The notes under the pieces are model-generated. The model made no database searches, was not told the origin of the DNA, and saw nothing but the letters and a program-made list of their open reading frames with translations. Shown here one piece after another: positions 23,734 to 31,347 of a stretch of DNA of 64,000 nucleotides. This DNA comes from Chloroflexota bacterium (lineage in GTDB: Bacteria > Chloroflexota > Anaerolineae > Anaerolineales > Villigracilaceae), in assembly GCA_013388855.1 (NCBI GenBank), contig JACAEM010000033.1, positions 111,879 through 175,878 on the forward strand, written 5' to 3'. Made by a program: the position numbers and the translations under genes. How positions within the stretch are numbered: position 1 is the stretch's first letter; the number at the start of each line of letters is the position of its first letter.

Positions 23734-24600
23734 ATGAAAAGTAACTGCTACATGTCCTTGCGACCCGCGAAGCGGAGAAGCAATCTCTCGTTTAGTAGAA
23801 ATAGCCATTTGAAAAGGGATTGCTTTGTCGTCGTCCCATTCCTCCTCGCAATGACATGGATCACAGCCTGCCTACCCCTGAATGCGACCCTGCCAACGGC
23901 GGCTCCAACCCCGACGGAAACCTCGCTTCAGACCCCGACCATCGTCTGGTTCCCGCCAACCGCGACGCCCACGCTGCTGATATTTCCCACCTATACCAGC
24001 ACCCCGGTCATGAATCCCGGTATCGGCGCGGTGACCCTGACCGACAATTTCTCCGACCCATCCGACTGGGACACCGCCTCCTCCAGCGACGGGACCGCCG
24101 CCGTCAGCCGCAACCGTCTGTCGCTGGCGGTACAGCCGGGCATGTACATCCTCAGCCAGCGGCATGACCTCGTGGTGGGAGATTTCTACGCCGAGATCAC
24201 GGCGCGTCCCAGCCTGTGCCGCGGCGATGACAGGTACGGACTCATTGTGCGTAACGTAGGCAGGTCATATTATCGTTTCGCCCTCTCCTGCAACGGACAG
24301 GTACAGGCGGAGCGGGTCAACACACGCGGCATCATCGTTCTCCACGAACCCATCGCGAGCGGGGATGTCCCCCCCGGCGCGCCTGGCGAAGTGACCATCG
24401 GCGTTTGGGCGGTAGGCAGTGAACTGCGCCTCTTCCTGAACGGTCGCTATCAATTCGGCTTTACCGACACCAGTTATTCCAGCGGCGCGTTCGGCGTCTT
24501 TGTCCTCTCGCAGGGAACCGACCCCGTCAGTGTGACGTTTTCAGATCTAAAGGTATATGACGTCGATTATGTTCTGCCGACAAAAACACCCAGACCGTAA
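23734..24600 (+). CDS. Lipoprotein with a Thr-Pro-rich spacer and LamG/DUF1080-like domain
   Basis: About 288 residues from ATG 23734; the start is uncertain, since ATG 23695 or TTG 23809 would also work. A hydrophobic stretch VVVPFLLAMTWITAC looks like a lipoprotein signal peptide. A Thr-Pro-rich spacer follows, then a beta-sandwich of about 170 residues (NFSDPSDWDT start, GRYQFGFTDTSYSSGAFGVF near the end) resembling concanavalin-like sugar-binding domains. The DNA coding for the signal peptide belongs to the dispersed repeat at 23752-23857. Function unknown; surface binding is likely. Confidence 0.65.
   Translation: MKSNCYMSLRPAKRRSNLSFSRNSHLKRDCFVVVPFLLAMTWITACLPLNATLPTAAPTPTETSLQTPTIVWFPPTATPTLLIFPTYTSTPVMNPGIGAVTLTDNFSDPSDWDTASSSDGTAAVSRNRLSLAVQPGMYILSQRHDLVVGDFYAEITARPSLCRGDDRYGLIVRNVGRSYYRFALSCNGQVQAERVNTRGIIVLHEPIASGDVPPGAPGEVTIGVWAVGSELRLFLNGRYQFGFTDTSYSSGAFGVFVLSQGTDPVSVTFSDLKVYDVDYVLPTKTPRP
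23752..23857. repeat. MITE-like dispersed repeat, copy A
   Basis: Bounded by ATGTCCTTGCGA on the left and CGCAATGACAT on the right, which are inverted copies of each other. Inside are GAAGCAATCTC and GGGATTGCTTTGTCGTCG, again inverted. A second, diverged copy lies at 49340-49465. No transposase is inside, so it is non-autonomous or an old palindromic element. Confidence 0.7.
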
Positions 24601-24635
24601 CGATTTACGAATTACCATTTAACAATTACCATTGT
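24601..24635. repeat. Heptamer array in front of the methyltransferase gene
   Basis: Five consecutive 7-bp units of the type CNATTTA/CNAATTA (CGATTTA, CGAATTA, CCATTTA, ACAATTA, CCATTGT) fill the gap from the upstream stop codon to 3 bp before the next ATG. The same family of words is found at heme gene junctions. Confidence 0.7.
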
Positions 24636-24638
24636 CCC

Positions 24639-25448
24639 ATGCCCTCCAATAAACTGAACAATCTCACGAATAAAGAGTGGTTGAAGTTCCAGAAATCGTG
24701 GTTCATCCACAATCCGCCGCCGCGCAAAAAGGGAGTGTTGGTACACCCTGCCAAATTCCCCGAGACGATGGCGCAGGAGTTCATCGAGTTCTTCACGAAG
24801 GAAGGTGAGACGGTGCTCGACCCCATGGCAGGCACCGGTTCCACACTTGTTGCCGCCTTGCGTGCCGGGCGGAACAGTTACGGCATCGAGTTGAATCCCA
24901 AATACGCAAAGATCGCCAGGCAGATCATCGAAGAAGAGCGCGCATCCCTCGGCGACTCAATTTCCACCCTTCAGTCTCAAATCATCAACGGCGACGCCGC
25001 CCAAATCGCCAAGTACCAATTACCAACCATCGATTACGTCCTCACCTCACCTCCCTACTGGGATATGCTGCGCGCCAAAGGCGCAGAGACCCAAAAGAAG
25101 CGCCGCTCCTCCGCCGAGTTGGATGTCCATTACTCGGACGACCCGAACGACATGGGAAATATCAGCGATTATGAAGAGTTTTTGAGGAAATTGGTCAAAA
25201 TTTATGAGGGCTTGAAGCCTTTATTACGCGAAAAAGCCTACCTTACCATCATTGTCAAAAACGTGAAGAAGGGCGGGAAGATCTATCCACTGGCATGGGA
25301 TATTGCCCGCGAACTCGGCAGGACATACACACTCAAAGATGAAAAAATCTGGCTGCAGGATAACCAGCCGCTCGCGCCGTTCGGGCTGGGGTCCGCCTGG
25401 GTGAGCAATACGTTTCATCATTATTGTTTGCAGTTCAGGAATGAGTAA
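24639..25448 (+). CDS. DNA methyltransferase (N4-cytosine/N6-adenine type)
   Basis: 269 residues. SAM motif DPMAGTGST at 61-69 comes before the catalytic TSPPY at 136-140; IELNPKYAKIA carries the SAM-binding acidic residue. TSPPY is typical of N4-cytosine enzymes. Only about 70 residues separate the motifs, so the target-recognition part must lie after TSPPY. A run of heptamer words (AAGTACC, AATTACC, AACCATC, GATTACG) lies inside the gene near 25011-25038. The next gene is a candidate nuclease. Confidence 0.85.
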   Translation: MPSNKLNNLTNKEWLKFQKSWFIHNPPPRKKGVLVHPAKFPETMAQEFIEFFTKEGETVLDPMAGTGSTLVAALRAGRNSYGIELNPKYAKIARQIIEEERASLGDSISTLQSQIINGDAAQIAKYQLPTIDYVLTSPPYWDMLRAKGAETQKKRRSSAELDVHYSDDPNDMGNISDYEEFLRKLVKIYEGLKPLLREKAYLTIIVKNVKKGGKIYPLAWDIARELGRTYTLKDEKIWLQDNQPLAPFGLGSAWVSNTFHHYCLQFRNE

Positions 25449-25520
25449 ATTTGGTCGTTGGAGAATGGACCATGGGCTATTCCATGACTCATTCCTTATC
25501 GACCAGCCCCCATTTTAACC

Positions 25521-26510
25521 ATGATCCGCGTTAGCGACCTCATCCGCCTCCCCTACACTCGCGACCTCACCGAAGGCGGGATCGCGTACGCGGTGCGCTC
25601 GCTGCCGTACACGTACAACCGCATGGGTGGCTCGTCATACGACCGTCTGCGGCGGATCGTGGCGGGTGTGGCGGTGGAACTGGCGTTCCGGCGTCATCTT
25701 GCGGAACAGGAAATCCCTTTTGATGTGCTGGGCGCGACTCCCTTCACAGAGCCGGATCGCTACGACGTGTCTCTCGGCGGCAGGCGCTGTGACATCAAAT
25801 CGTTTCTCATCACCTACCGCGAGCAGATCGCGGAAATAAAAAAGAATCCCGGCGTGGTGTTGAGCGCGCCCGCCCTCGTCCCCTCTGACCAGAACGCGGC
25901 GGAGGGACATTCTGATACCGATATTTACCTCTTCGCGTTCCTGACGGGGCTGGTCGCCGCCTCGCAGGAGGACCTGCAGAAAGCGACGCTCGCCAGACAA
26001 CCGTTGCACCTCGTTCATGTCATGCCGGATTCATGGACGCGCCCCGTGGAATGGAATCCGCTTGGGAGGCTGGCGCTGAAGTCCGAATCAGAGGAGACTC
26101 ACGTCATCGAAGTCGGCGGGCAGGATGAAGGGCGGGAGACGCGCTCCATCACCGTGCAGGTCCCGCCGCGTACGCGAGTCGAAATCGAAGCGGGATTCTT
26201 TTCCGTGTCGCACCTCCACGTCAACTCCCTTCCAGAAAGGCGCATCGGCATCCACAGCATGGCGCGCAAAGAAACGCATCTCATCGGCGCGCTCGATTGG
26301 GGCAACATTTGGGTCTACGGCATGGAGATTTTACTGGCGGGCTGGCTGACACGCGGCGAGTTCAACCAGCGGGCGGGGTTCGTCCCGGAGGGAAAACGCG
26401 TCTTCCAGTACGAAAAGACCCGTACAAAAAACCTGGCTGTGCCCGTCTTTGACTTGAATCCTTTATCCGACCTGTTCGAACGCGTGAAAAAATGGAACGA
26501 AGAAACATGA
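25521..26510 (+). CDS. Candidate restriction endonuclease with PD-(D/E)XK core
   Basis: 329 residues with no confident family match. Residues 53-93 carry what looks like a PD-(D/E)XK core: a helix Glu (VAVELAFRRHL, E53), PD at 78-79, strand YDVSL, then D91-I-K93 in RRCDIKSFL. The rest is mixed alpha/beta with a Trp-rich end (GALDWGNIWVYG). It lies 72 bp after a DNA methyltransferase on the same strand, which suggests a type II-like restriction partner. The call is inference from motif plus context. Confidence 0.55.
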   Translation: MIRVSDLIRLPYTRDLTEGGIAYAVRSLPYTYNRMGGSSYDRLRRIVAGVAVELAFRRHLAEQEIPFDVLGATPFTEPDRYDVSLGGRRCDIKSFLITYREQIAEIKKNPGVVLSAPALVPSDQNAAEGHSDTDIYLFAFLTGLVAASQEDLQKATLARQPLHLVHVMPDSWTRPVEWNPLGRLALKSESEETHVIEVGGQDEGRETRSITVQVPPRTRVEIEAGFFSVSHLHVNSLPERRIGIHSMARKETHLIGALDWGNIWVYGMEILLAGWLTRGEFNQRAGFVPEGKRVFQYEKTRTKNLAVPVFDLNPLSDLFERVKKWNEET

Positions 26511-27886
26511 AATCGAGACGAATTGTTTTAGCGGTTCTGGTCGCATGGATGCTGTCGTGCCAGACCATCAACCGGATGATTGCCACACCGACGCCCCTGC
26601 CGACGTTCACCCCCATCCCCACGTTCACCTTCACGCCGACACCTGAACCCCTTAAACCCGCCTACATCCCGCCGGAATGCGCCGCCGTGCCGCTCGCCAC
26701 GGCCATCCCCAACGCGCAGGCTGAATCCACGCCGGAGGTGGAACCCAACCCCGAGCTCTCGACGACGGAACAGTTGGATGTCTTCAATGAACTGACGGAC
26801 ATCGTCAGCAAGGTATACGTCTACCCGGATTTCAACGGCAGGAACTGGAACGAAATCCAGTCGAGATACGAGGCGCAGGTCAACGCCGGGTTGGATACGG
26901 AATCCTTCTATCGCGCCATGAGTGAGATGATCTTTGAATTGGGCGACGAGCATTCATTCTTCCTGTCTCCGTCCGAGGTGAAACAATCGAATGCGGAGCT
27001 GGAGGGCAATGTGGAGTTCGTCGGTGTGGGCATTTACGGACAGACCGACCTTGAACGCGGGCGGCACATCGTCATTTCGACCTTCCCCGGTTCCGCCGCA
27101 GACCAGAGCGGCATCCAGCCTCACGATGCCATTCTCAAAGTGGATGGGGTGCCCGTCACAGAGGGTTCAGGGTTCAACCTGCGCGGTCCCAAGTGTTCCG
27201 CCGTGGTGATGACGGTCCAATCGCCAGGCGGGGAGCCGCGCGACGTGATGCTGGTGAGGCACAACGTACAGGGCGGTCTGGATATCGATGCCCGGCTTGT
27301 CCCCACGACAGACGGCTCGAAAATCGGGTATATCTTCATCCCATCATTCTTCGATGAGACCATCCCTCCACAGATCGAACGCGCGCTGGAGGAGTTTGGG
27401 ATACTCGATGGGCTGATCCTGGATGTACGGGTGAACGGAGGCGGAAGCAGCGGCGTAGTCGACCCGATCTTCGCACATTTCGTTTCGGGCAGACTGGGGC
27501 AGTTCGTAACCCGCGAGGAATCCCGCCCGTATCGAATCGAAGCGGACCCCATCGCCAATTCGCAGACCGTTCCTCTGGTAGTAGTGGTCAGCGAGGATAC
27601 GGCAAGTTACGGCGAGATTTTCGCCGGGGTGCTACGGGATCAAGGGCGCGCCAAGGTCACAGGTGAGGACAGTCTCGGCAACGTGGAGGTATTGTACGGT
27701 TTCACCTTCGACGACGGCTCGCAGGTTTGGATCGCGTCGGCGACCTTTCGGCCGGAAAATTCCAGCGAAAACTGGGAGGAGACCGGCATCGTCACCGATC
27801 TGCCCGCTTTCGCCCCATGGGATACTTTCATCTTCGAGACCGACCCTTCCATCGCCGCGGCGTTGACCTTGCTGGGGCATCAATAA
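26507..27886 (+). CDS. S41 family (C-terminal processing) peptidase-like lipoprotein
   Basis: 459 residues: signal peptide ending MLSC, Thr-Pro-rich spacer, an N-terminal helical part, a PDZ domain (residues about 165-255, with GVGIYGQ and PGSAADQSGIQPHDAIL), then the S41 core. ATG 26507 overlaps the upstream stop (ATGA). The catalytic Ser is kept (TASYGEIFAG, S367), but at +25, where Prc/CtpA have the catalytic Lys in FGKG, this protein reads SLGNVEV, with Asn. It may be inactive or use another base. Confidence 0.85.
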   Translation: MKSRRIVLAVLVAWMLSCQTINRMIATPTPLPTFTPIPTFTFTPTPEPLKPAYIPPECAAVPLATAIPNAQAESTPEVEPNPELSTTEQLDVFNELTDIVSKVYVYPDFNGRNWNEIQSRYEAQVNAGLDTESFYRAMSEMIFELGDEHSFFLSPSEVKQSNAELEGNVEFVGVGIYGQTDLERGRHIVISTFPGSAADQSGIQPHDAILKVDGVPVTEGSGFNLRGPKCSAVVMTVQSPGGEPRDVMLVRHNVQGGLDIDARLVPTTDGSKIGYIFIPSFFDETIPPQIERALEEFGILDGLILDVRVNGGGSSGVVDPIFAHFVSGRLGQFVTREESRPYRIEADPIANSQTVPLVVVVSEDTASYGEIFAGVLRDQGRAKVTGEDSLGNVEVLYGFTFDDGSQVWIASATFRPENSSENWEETGIVTDLPAFAPWDTFIFETDPSIAAALTLLGHQ

Positions 27887-28229
27887 ACTGAACACATCCC
27901 AATCAAACCCGCAGGTTCCTTGGAGCCTGTTATGAATTTGATTTCAGCAAATTTTTGTTGCAGTTTTTCGATTGTACTTTTGCGCTTTGCGAATTTGGGC
28001 TTATTTTTGACCAAAATCCAGGCAGTTCACTCAAGTGCATAACCGATTCGAAGACTGACATTCATCGTCCATTCGATGACAAAAAACACAATTCTCCATA
28101 TCCTGCAAATCTCTCCCCAAAAAATCTGAATAATCTTACGAATTGCTAAAGAAAACCATCGCAAAATTCTCTAGCATCATCCGCCTTTTGATAATAAAGT
28201 GGGATCACCCTTATCAAACGCGGCTTCCC
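27887..28229. other. AT-richer intergenic region before the heme cluster
   Basis: 343 bp without a convincing gene. No promoter stands out. A TTGATAA / TTATCAA inverted pair (28188-28194 and 28211-28217) lies just before the hemA start and could be an operator. Short weak reading frames here lack SD sites and family features. Confidence 0.5.
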
Positions 28230-29495
28230 ATGCACATCCTCGCACTCGGACTCAACCATACCACCGCCTCTATTGCGCTCCGCGAAAAACTGTCGCTGGG
28301 CGAAGACGCTGTTCGTTCCGCACTCTCGCGCCTCGCTTGCGGACAATTCGCCTCCGCTCTCGCGGAACTTGTCATCCTCTCCACCTGTAACCGCACCGAA
28401 CTCTACGCCGTCTCCAGTCAGCCTGCCTTTGCTGAACTGGAGATTTTTTTGTCGGACGTTTGCGGCGTGCCAGCCAACGACTTCCGTCCGCACCTGTATC
28501 GTTACAGGGACATGGATGCCGCCCGCCATCTCTTCGACGTGGCGGCGGGACTCGATTCGCTCGTCATTGGCGAGCCGCAGATTTTGGGGCAAATCGTCCG
28601 CGCACTCGAACTCGCCCGCGGACAGAACATGGCGGGTCCCGTCCTCAACCGTCTCTTCCAAGCCGCCATTCACGCGGGCAAGCGCGCCCGTGCCGAGACG
28701 CACATCAGCCGCAACCCTGCCTCGGTGTCGTCGCTTGCCGCGTCACTGGCAGAACGAGTCGTTCATCCGATTGCCGAAGCGCAGGTGACCGTCATCGGCG
28801 CGGGAGAGATGGCGGAACTCGCTGTCGAGGCACTTCGCAAGCGCGGGGCGCGAAAGATTCTCGTCGTCAACCGCACGCTCGAACGTGCCCGCGCCCTTGC
28901 CGAACGTTGGGATGCGCAAGCCGCCACATTCGAGACTCTGAACGACGCCCTCCTCTCCGCCGACATCCTGCTCTCATCCACGGGCGCGCCGCATCTCATC
29001 CTGACCTCGGACATGGTGCGCCAGACGATGACCGCCCGCCCGCATCGCCCGCTCGTCCTGATTGACATCGCCGTTCCGCGCGATATTGACCCCGAAGCGG
29101 CGCGCATCCCTCACGTGGCGCTCTACGACATTGACCATCTCAACGCCCAACTCGAAGACGTCCTCGCCGAACGTCTGGCGGAGACACCGAAAGTCCGCGC
29201 CATCCTCGACGAAGAACTTGCCGAGTTTGCCGAATACCTGCACTCCCTGGAAATGCTCCCGCTCATCGCCGACATCCGTCAGCGCGCCGAAAGCATTCGC
29301 AAAGAGATGTTGGAGAAAACATTGCGCCGCCTGCCCAACCTGACTGATGATGAGCGCGCCCGCATCGAAGCCATGACTCAGGCGCTGGTCAAGCAAATTT
29401 TGCACGCGCCCACCCAACGTCTGCGCGCCGAGGCGTCCAGCCCGCACGCGTCCGAATATGCTGCTGTTGCCCGCACCTTGTTTGGTTTGAATTAG
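28230..29495 (+). CDS. hemA: Glutamyl-tRNA reductase HemA
   Basis: First enzyme of the C5 heme pathway; reduces Glu-tRNA(Glu) to glutamate-1-semialdehyde. 421 residues. Catalytic Cys in LSTCNRTELY (C53), substrate site ASLAERVV, NADPH motif VIGAGEMAELA, and a C-terminal dimerisation helix bundle. ATG 28230 gives the family N-terminus MHILALGLNH. The stop codon TAG (29493-29495) is the first triplet of the repeat array that follows. Confidence 0.95.
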   Translation: MHILALGLNHTTASIALREKLSLGEDAVRSALSRLACGQFASALAELVILSTCNRTELYAVSSQPAFAELEIFLSDVCGVPANDFRPHLYRYRDMDAARHLFDVAAGLDSLVIGEPQILGQIVRALELARGQNMAGPVLNRLFQAAIHAGKRARAETHISRNPASVSSLAASLAERVVHPIAEAQVTVIGAGEMAELAVEALRKRGARKILVVNRTLERARALAERWDAQAATFETLNDALLSADILLSSTGAPHLILTSDMVRQTMTARPHRPLVLIDIAVPRDIDPEAARIPHVALYDIDHLNAQLEDVLAERLAETPKVRAILDEELAEFAEYLHSLEMLPLIADIRQRAESIRKEMLEKTLRRLPNLTDDERARIEAMTQALVKQILHAPTQRLRAEASSPHASEYAAVARTLFGLN

Positions 29496-29641
29496 TCTTA
29501 TAGTCTCATAGTCTTATAGTCTCATTGTTCACAGCCTTTTTTTCCGACTACAAAACCATTCGACTATCCGACTCCCGACTATCAGACCTGCGACTATCCG
29601 ACTATCAGACTTGTGACTATCAGACTCCCGACTATGAGACT
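29493..29641. repeat. Stop-to-start inverted octamer array between hemA and hemC
   Basis: Left part: TAGTCTTA / TAGTCTCA octamers starting with the hemA stop codon. Right part (from about 29558): GACTATCC, GACTCCC, GACTATCA and GACTATGA units, complementary to the left part, ending in the hemC start ATG plus its first codons (GACTATGAGACT). The two halves could pair into a long imperfect hairpin. No SD is visible before hemC. Confidence 0.85.
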
Positions 29642-30584
29642 CACCTTCGCCACCCGCCCTTCCGCCCTCGCCCGCTGGCAAACCCAATGGGTGATCCACG
29701 CCCTGCAAAAAATTCACCCGCATCTCGAATGCGAAGAAAAAATCATCACCACCCAGGGCGACAAAATTCTCGACAAGCCCCTGCCTGAAATTGGCGGCAA
29801 GGGACTCTTCACCCAGGAACTCGAATCGGAATTGCTTTCGGGCGCGGTGCATTGCGCGGTTCACTCGCTCAAAGACTTGCCCGTCGAAAACCCTGCGGGA
29901 CTGACGATTGGATGTATCCCCGCCCGCGCCGAAGTGCGGGACGCATTGATTGCGCGCGACGGCTACACTCTCGCTACTCTCCCGCCCAACGCCTCTGTCG
30001 GGACCTCGAGCCTGCGCCGCGCCGCCCAGATCCTTTCCCTCCGCCCCGACCTTCGCACGCAGCCCCTGCGCGGCAACGTGGACACGCGCATCCGCAAAGC
30101 CCTCGATGGTCAATACGACGCCATCGTCCTCGCAGGCGCAGGCTTGACTCGCCTCGGCTTGGACTCGCACGTCACCGAATGGCTCTCGCTCGACATCATG
30201 CTCCCCGCGCCAGGGCAGGGTGCGCTCGCCGTGCAATGCCGCGCCGACGACGCGACCACCCTCGAACTCCTCGCCGCGCTGGAAAATGAATCCACGCGCA
30301 AAGCGGTCACTGCCGAGCGGGCGTTCTTGCAGGGGTTAGGGGGAGGGTGTGCGGTGCCAGTTGCGGCGTATGCAGTTATCAGTGATCAGTCATCAGTGTT
30401 CAGTGATCAGTCATCAGTGATCAGTCTGACAGGGTTGGTGATTTCGGAAGACGGAAAAAAGGTTGTGAAAGTCATAGGTCAAGGTACAAACGCCCTGCAA
30501 CTCGGACATGCGCTCGCGCAACAAGCCATTCAAAACGGCGCGGATGAAATCCTCAAACCAATTACCAATTACCAATCACTATGA
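29634..30584 (+). CDS. hemC: Hydroxymethylbilane synthase (porphobilinogen deaminase) HemC
   Basis: Joins four porphobilinogens into hydroxymethylbilane. 316 residues, slightly long. Seen: GDKILDKPLPEIGGKGLFT, HSLKDLP, GTSSLRRAAQ, PLRGNVDTRI and the cofactor Cys in LGGGCAVP near residue 239. After GCAVPVAAYA the protein carries an insert with a repeated SDQSSV unit, coded by seven heptamers at 30374-30428. The start codon lies in an octamer array, and the stop in a CAATTAC heptamer array that also carries the hemD ATG (ATGA overlap). Confidence 0.94.
   Translation: MRLTFATRPSALARWQTQWVIHALQKIHPHLECEEKIITTQGDKILDKPLPEIGGKGLFTQELESELLSGAVHCAVHSLKDLPVENPAGLTIGCIPARAEVRDALIARDGYTLATLPPNASVGTSSLRRAAQILSLRPDLRTQPLRGNVDTRIRKALDGQYDAIVLAGAGLTRLGLDSHVTEWLSLDIMLPAPGQGALAVQCRADDATTLELLAALENESTRKAVTAERAFLQGLGGGCAVPVAAYAVISDQSSVFSDQSSVISLTGLVISEDGKKVVKVIGQGTNALQLGHALAQQAIQNGADEILKPITNYQSL
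30374..30428 (+). repeat. In-frame heptamer array inside hemC
   Basis: Seven consecutive 7-bp units of the type AGTNNTC (AGTTATC, AGTGATC, AGTCATC, AGTGTTC, AGTGATC, AGTCATC, AGTGATC) and a partial eighth. Three units equal 21 bp, so the peptide repeats every seven residues (SDQSSVF, SDQSSVI). The insert falls in a loop of HemC domain 3. Confidence 0.9.
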
Positions 30585-31333
30585 AAGTGCTCATCACCCG
30601 CCCCCGCGCCCAAGCTGACGACTTCGCAGACAAACTGCGCGCCGCAGGCTTCGAGCCGATTTTCTTCCCTGTCATCGAGATTCGACCTGTGGAAGACAAC
30701 ACCGCACTGGTTCGGGCAATCGGACATCTCGAAAAGTATGCGTGGGTGGTATTTACGTCGGTGAATGCGGTGAACGCCATTTTTCCCCTCACCCCAACCC
30801 CTCTCCCATTGGGAGAGGGGCAAGGGGTGAGGGTATCTGCCATCGGACCCAAAACCGCCGAAGCCTTGCGTCAGCGCGGCATCGAGCCTGACTTTGTCCC
30901 CGAAGAATACGTCGCCGAAGCCATTCTGCCTGGGTTGGGCGATGTGCGCGGAAAATGGATTCTGCTCCCGCGCGCCGAAATCGCCCGCGCCGACCTGCCC
31001 GAAGCGATTGCCAAAGCAGGCGGCATTCCGCACGAAATTGTCGTTTATCGAACGTTGCCCGCCAATGTTGACATGGAAGGATTGAACGCCCTGAAATCGG
31101 GCGTGGACGTGATCACCTTCACCAGCGCGTCCACGATCGAAAACTTCGTTGCCCTCTGCAAACAACACGGACTGGACCCGCTGAACCTGCCCAACCATCC
31201 GTTCATTGCCTGCATTGGACCGATTACCGCACAGGCAGCGCGGGAGGCAGGCTTTGAAAACGTTGTCGTTGCAAAAGAATACACCACCGATGGATTGGTG
31301 AGTCTGCTTGTCGCTAGTCAAATAGTCAAATAG
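30581..31333 (+). CDS. hemD: Uroporphyrinogen-III synthase HemD
   Basis: Closes and inverts ring D of hydroxymethylbilane. 250 residues in the loose HemD family: [51 protein letters not shown] and the [14 protein letters not shown] end. Between NAVNAI and SAIGPKT lies a Pro/Gly-rich stretch ([16 protein letters not shown]) coded by a 48-bp palindrome. The C-terminal ASQIVK and the stop codon are built from TAGTCAAA octamers (31315-31333). Confidence 0.9.
   Translation: MKVLITRPRAQADDFADKLRAAGFEPIFFPVIEIRPVEDNTALVRAIGHLEKYAWVVFTSVNAVNAIFPLTPTPLPLGEGQGVRVSAIGPKTAEALRQRGIEPDFVPEEYVAEAILPGLGDVRGKWILLPRAEIARADLPEAIAKAGGIPHEIVVYRTLPANVDMEGLNALKSGVDVITFTSASTIENFVALCKQHGLDPLNLPNHPFIACIGPITAQAAREAGFENVVVAKEYTTDGLVSLLVASQIVK
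30786..30833. repeat. 48-bp palindromic element inserted in frame in hemD
   Basis: Arms CCCTCACCCC and CCCCTCTCCC, loop ATT, then GGGAGAGGGG and GGGGTGAGGG. The length is a multiple of three with no stop in the frame used. The copy in hemY (36772-36819), read in reverse complement, matches at 45 of 48 positions. Confidence 0.92.
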
Positions 31334-31347
31334 TTTTTGGAGTCATT

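Noticed and set aside
27955..28149. Small gene between the S41 gene and hemA
   Set aside because: No SD, atypical composition, and no recognisable features.
29493..29641. Possible CRISPR-like array
   Set aside because: Units are 7-8 bp with no unique spacers, the two halves are inverted, and no cas genes are present.
30374..30428. Assembly artefact as the cause of the hemC repeat
   Set aside because: Similar but not identical arrays occur at many sites with different words, and frames are kept; an artefact would more likely break the genes. Reads would still be needed to exclude it.
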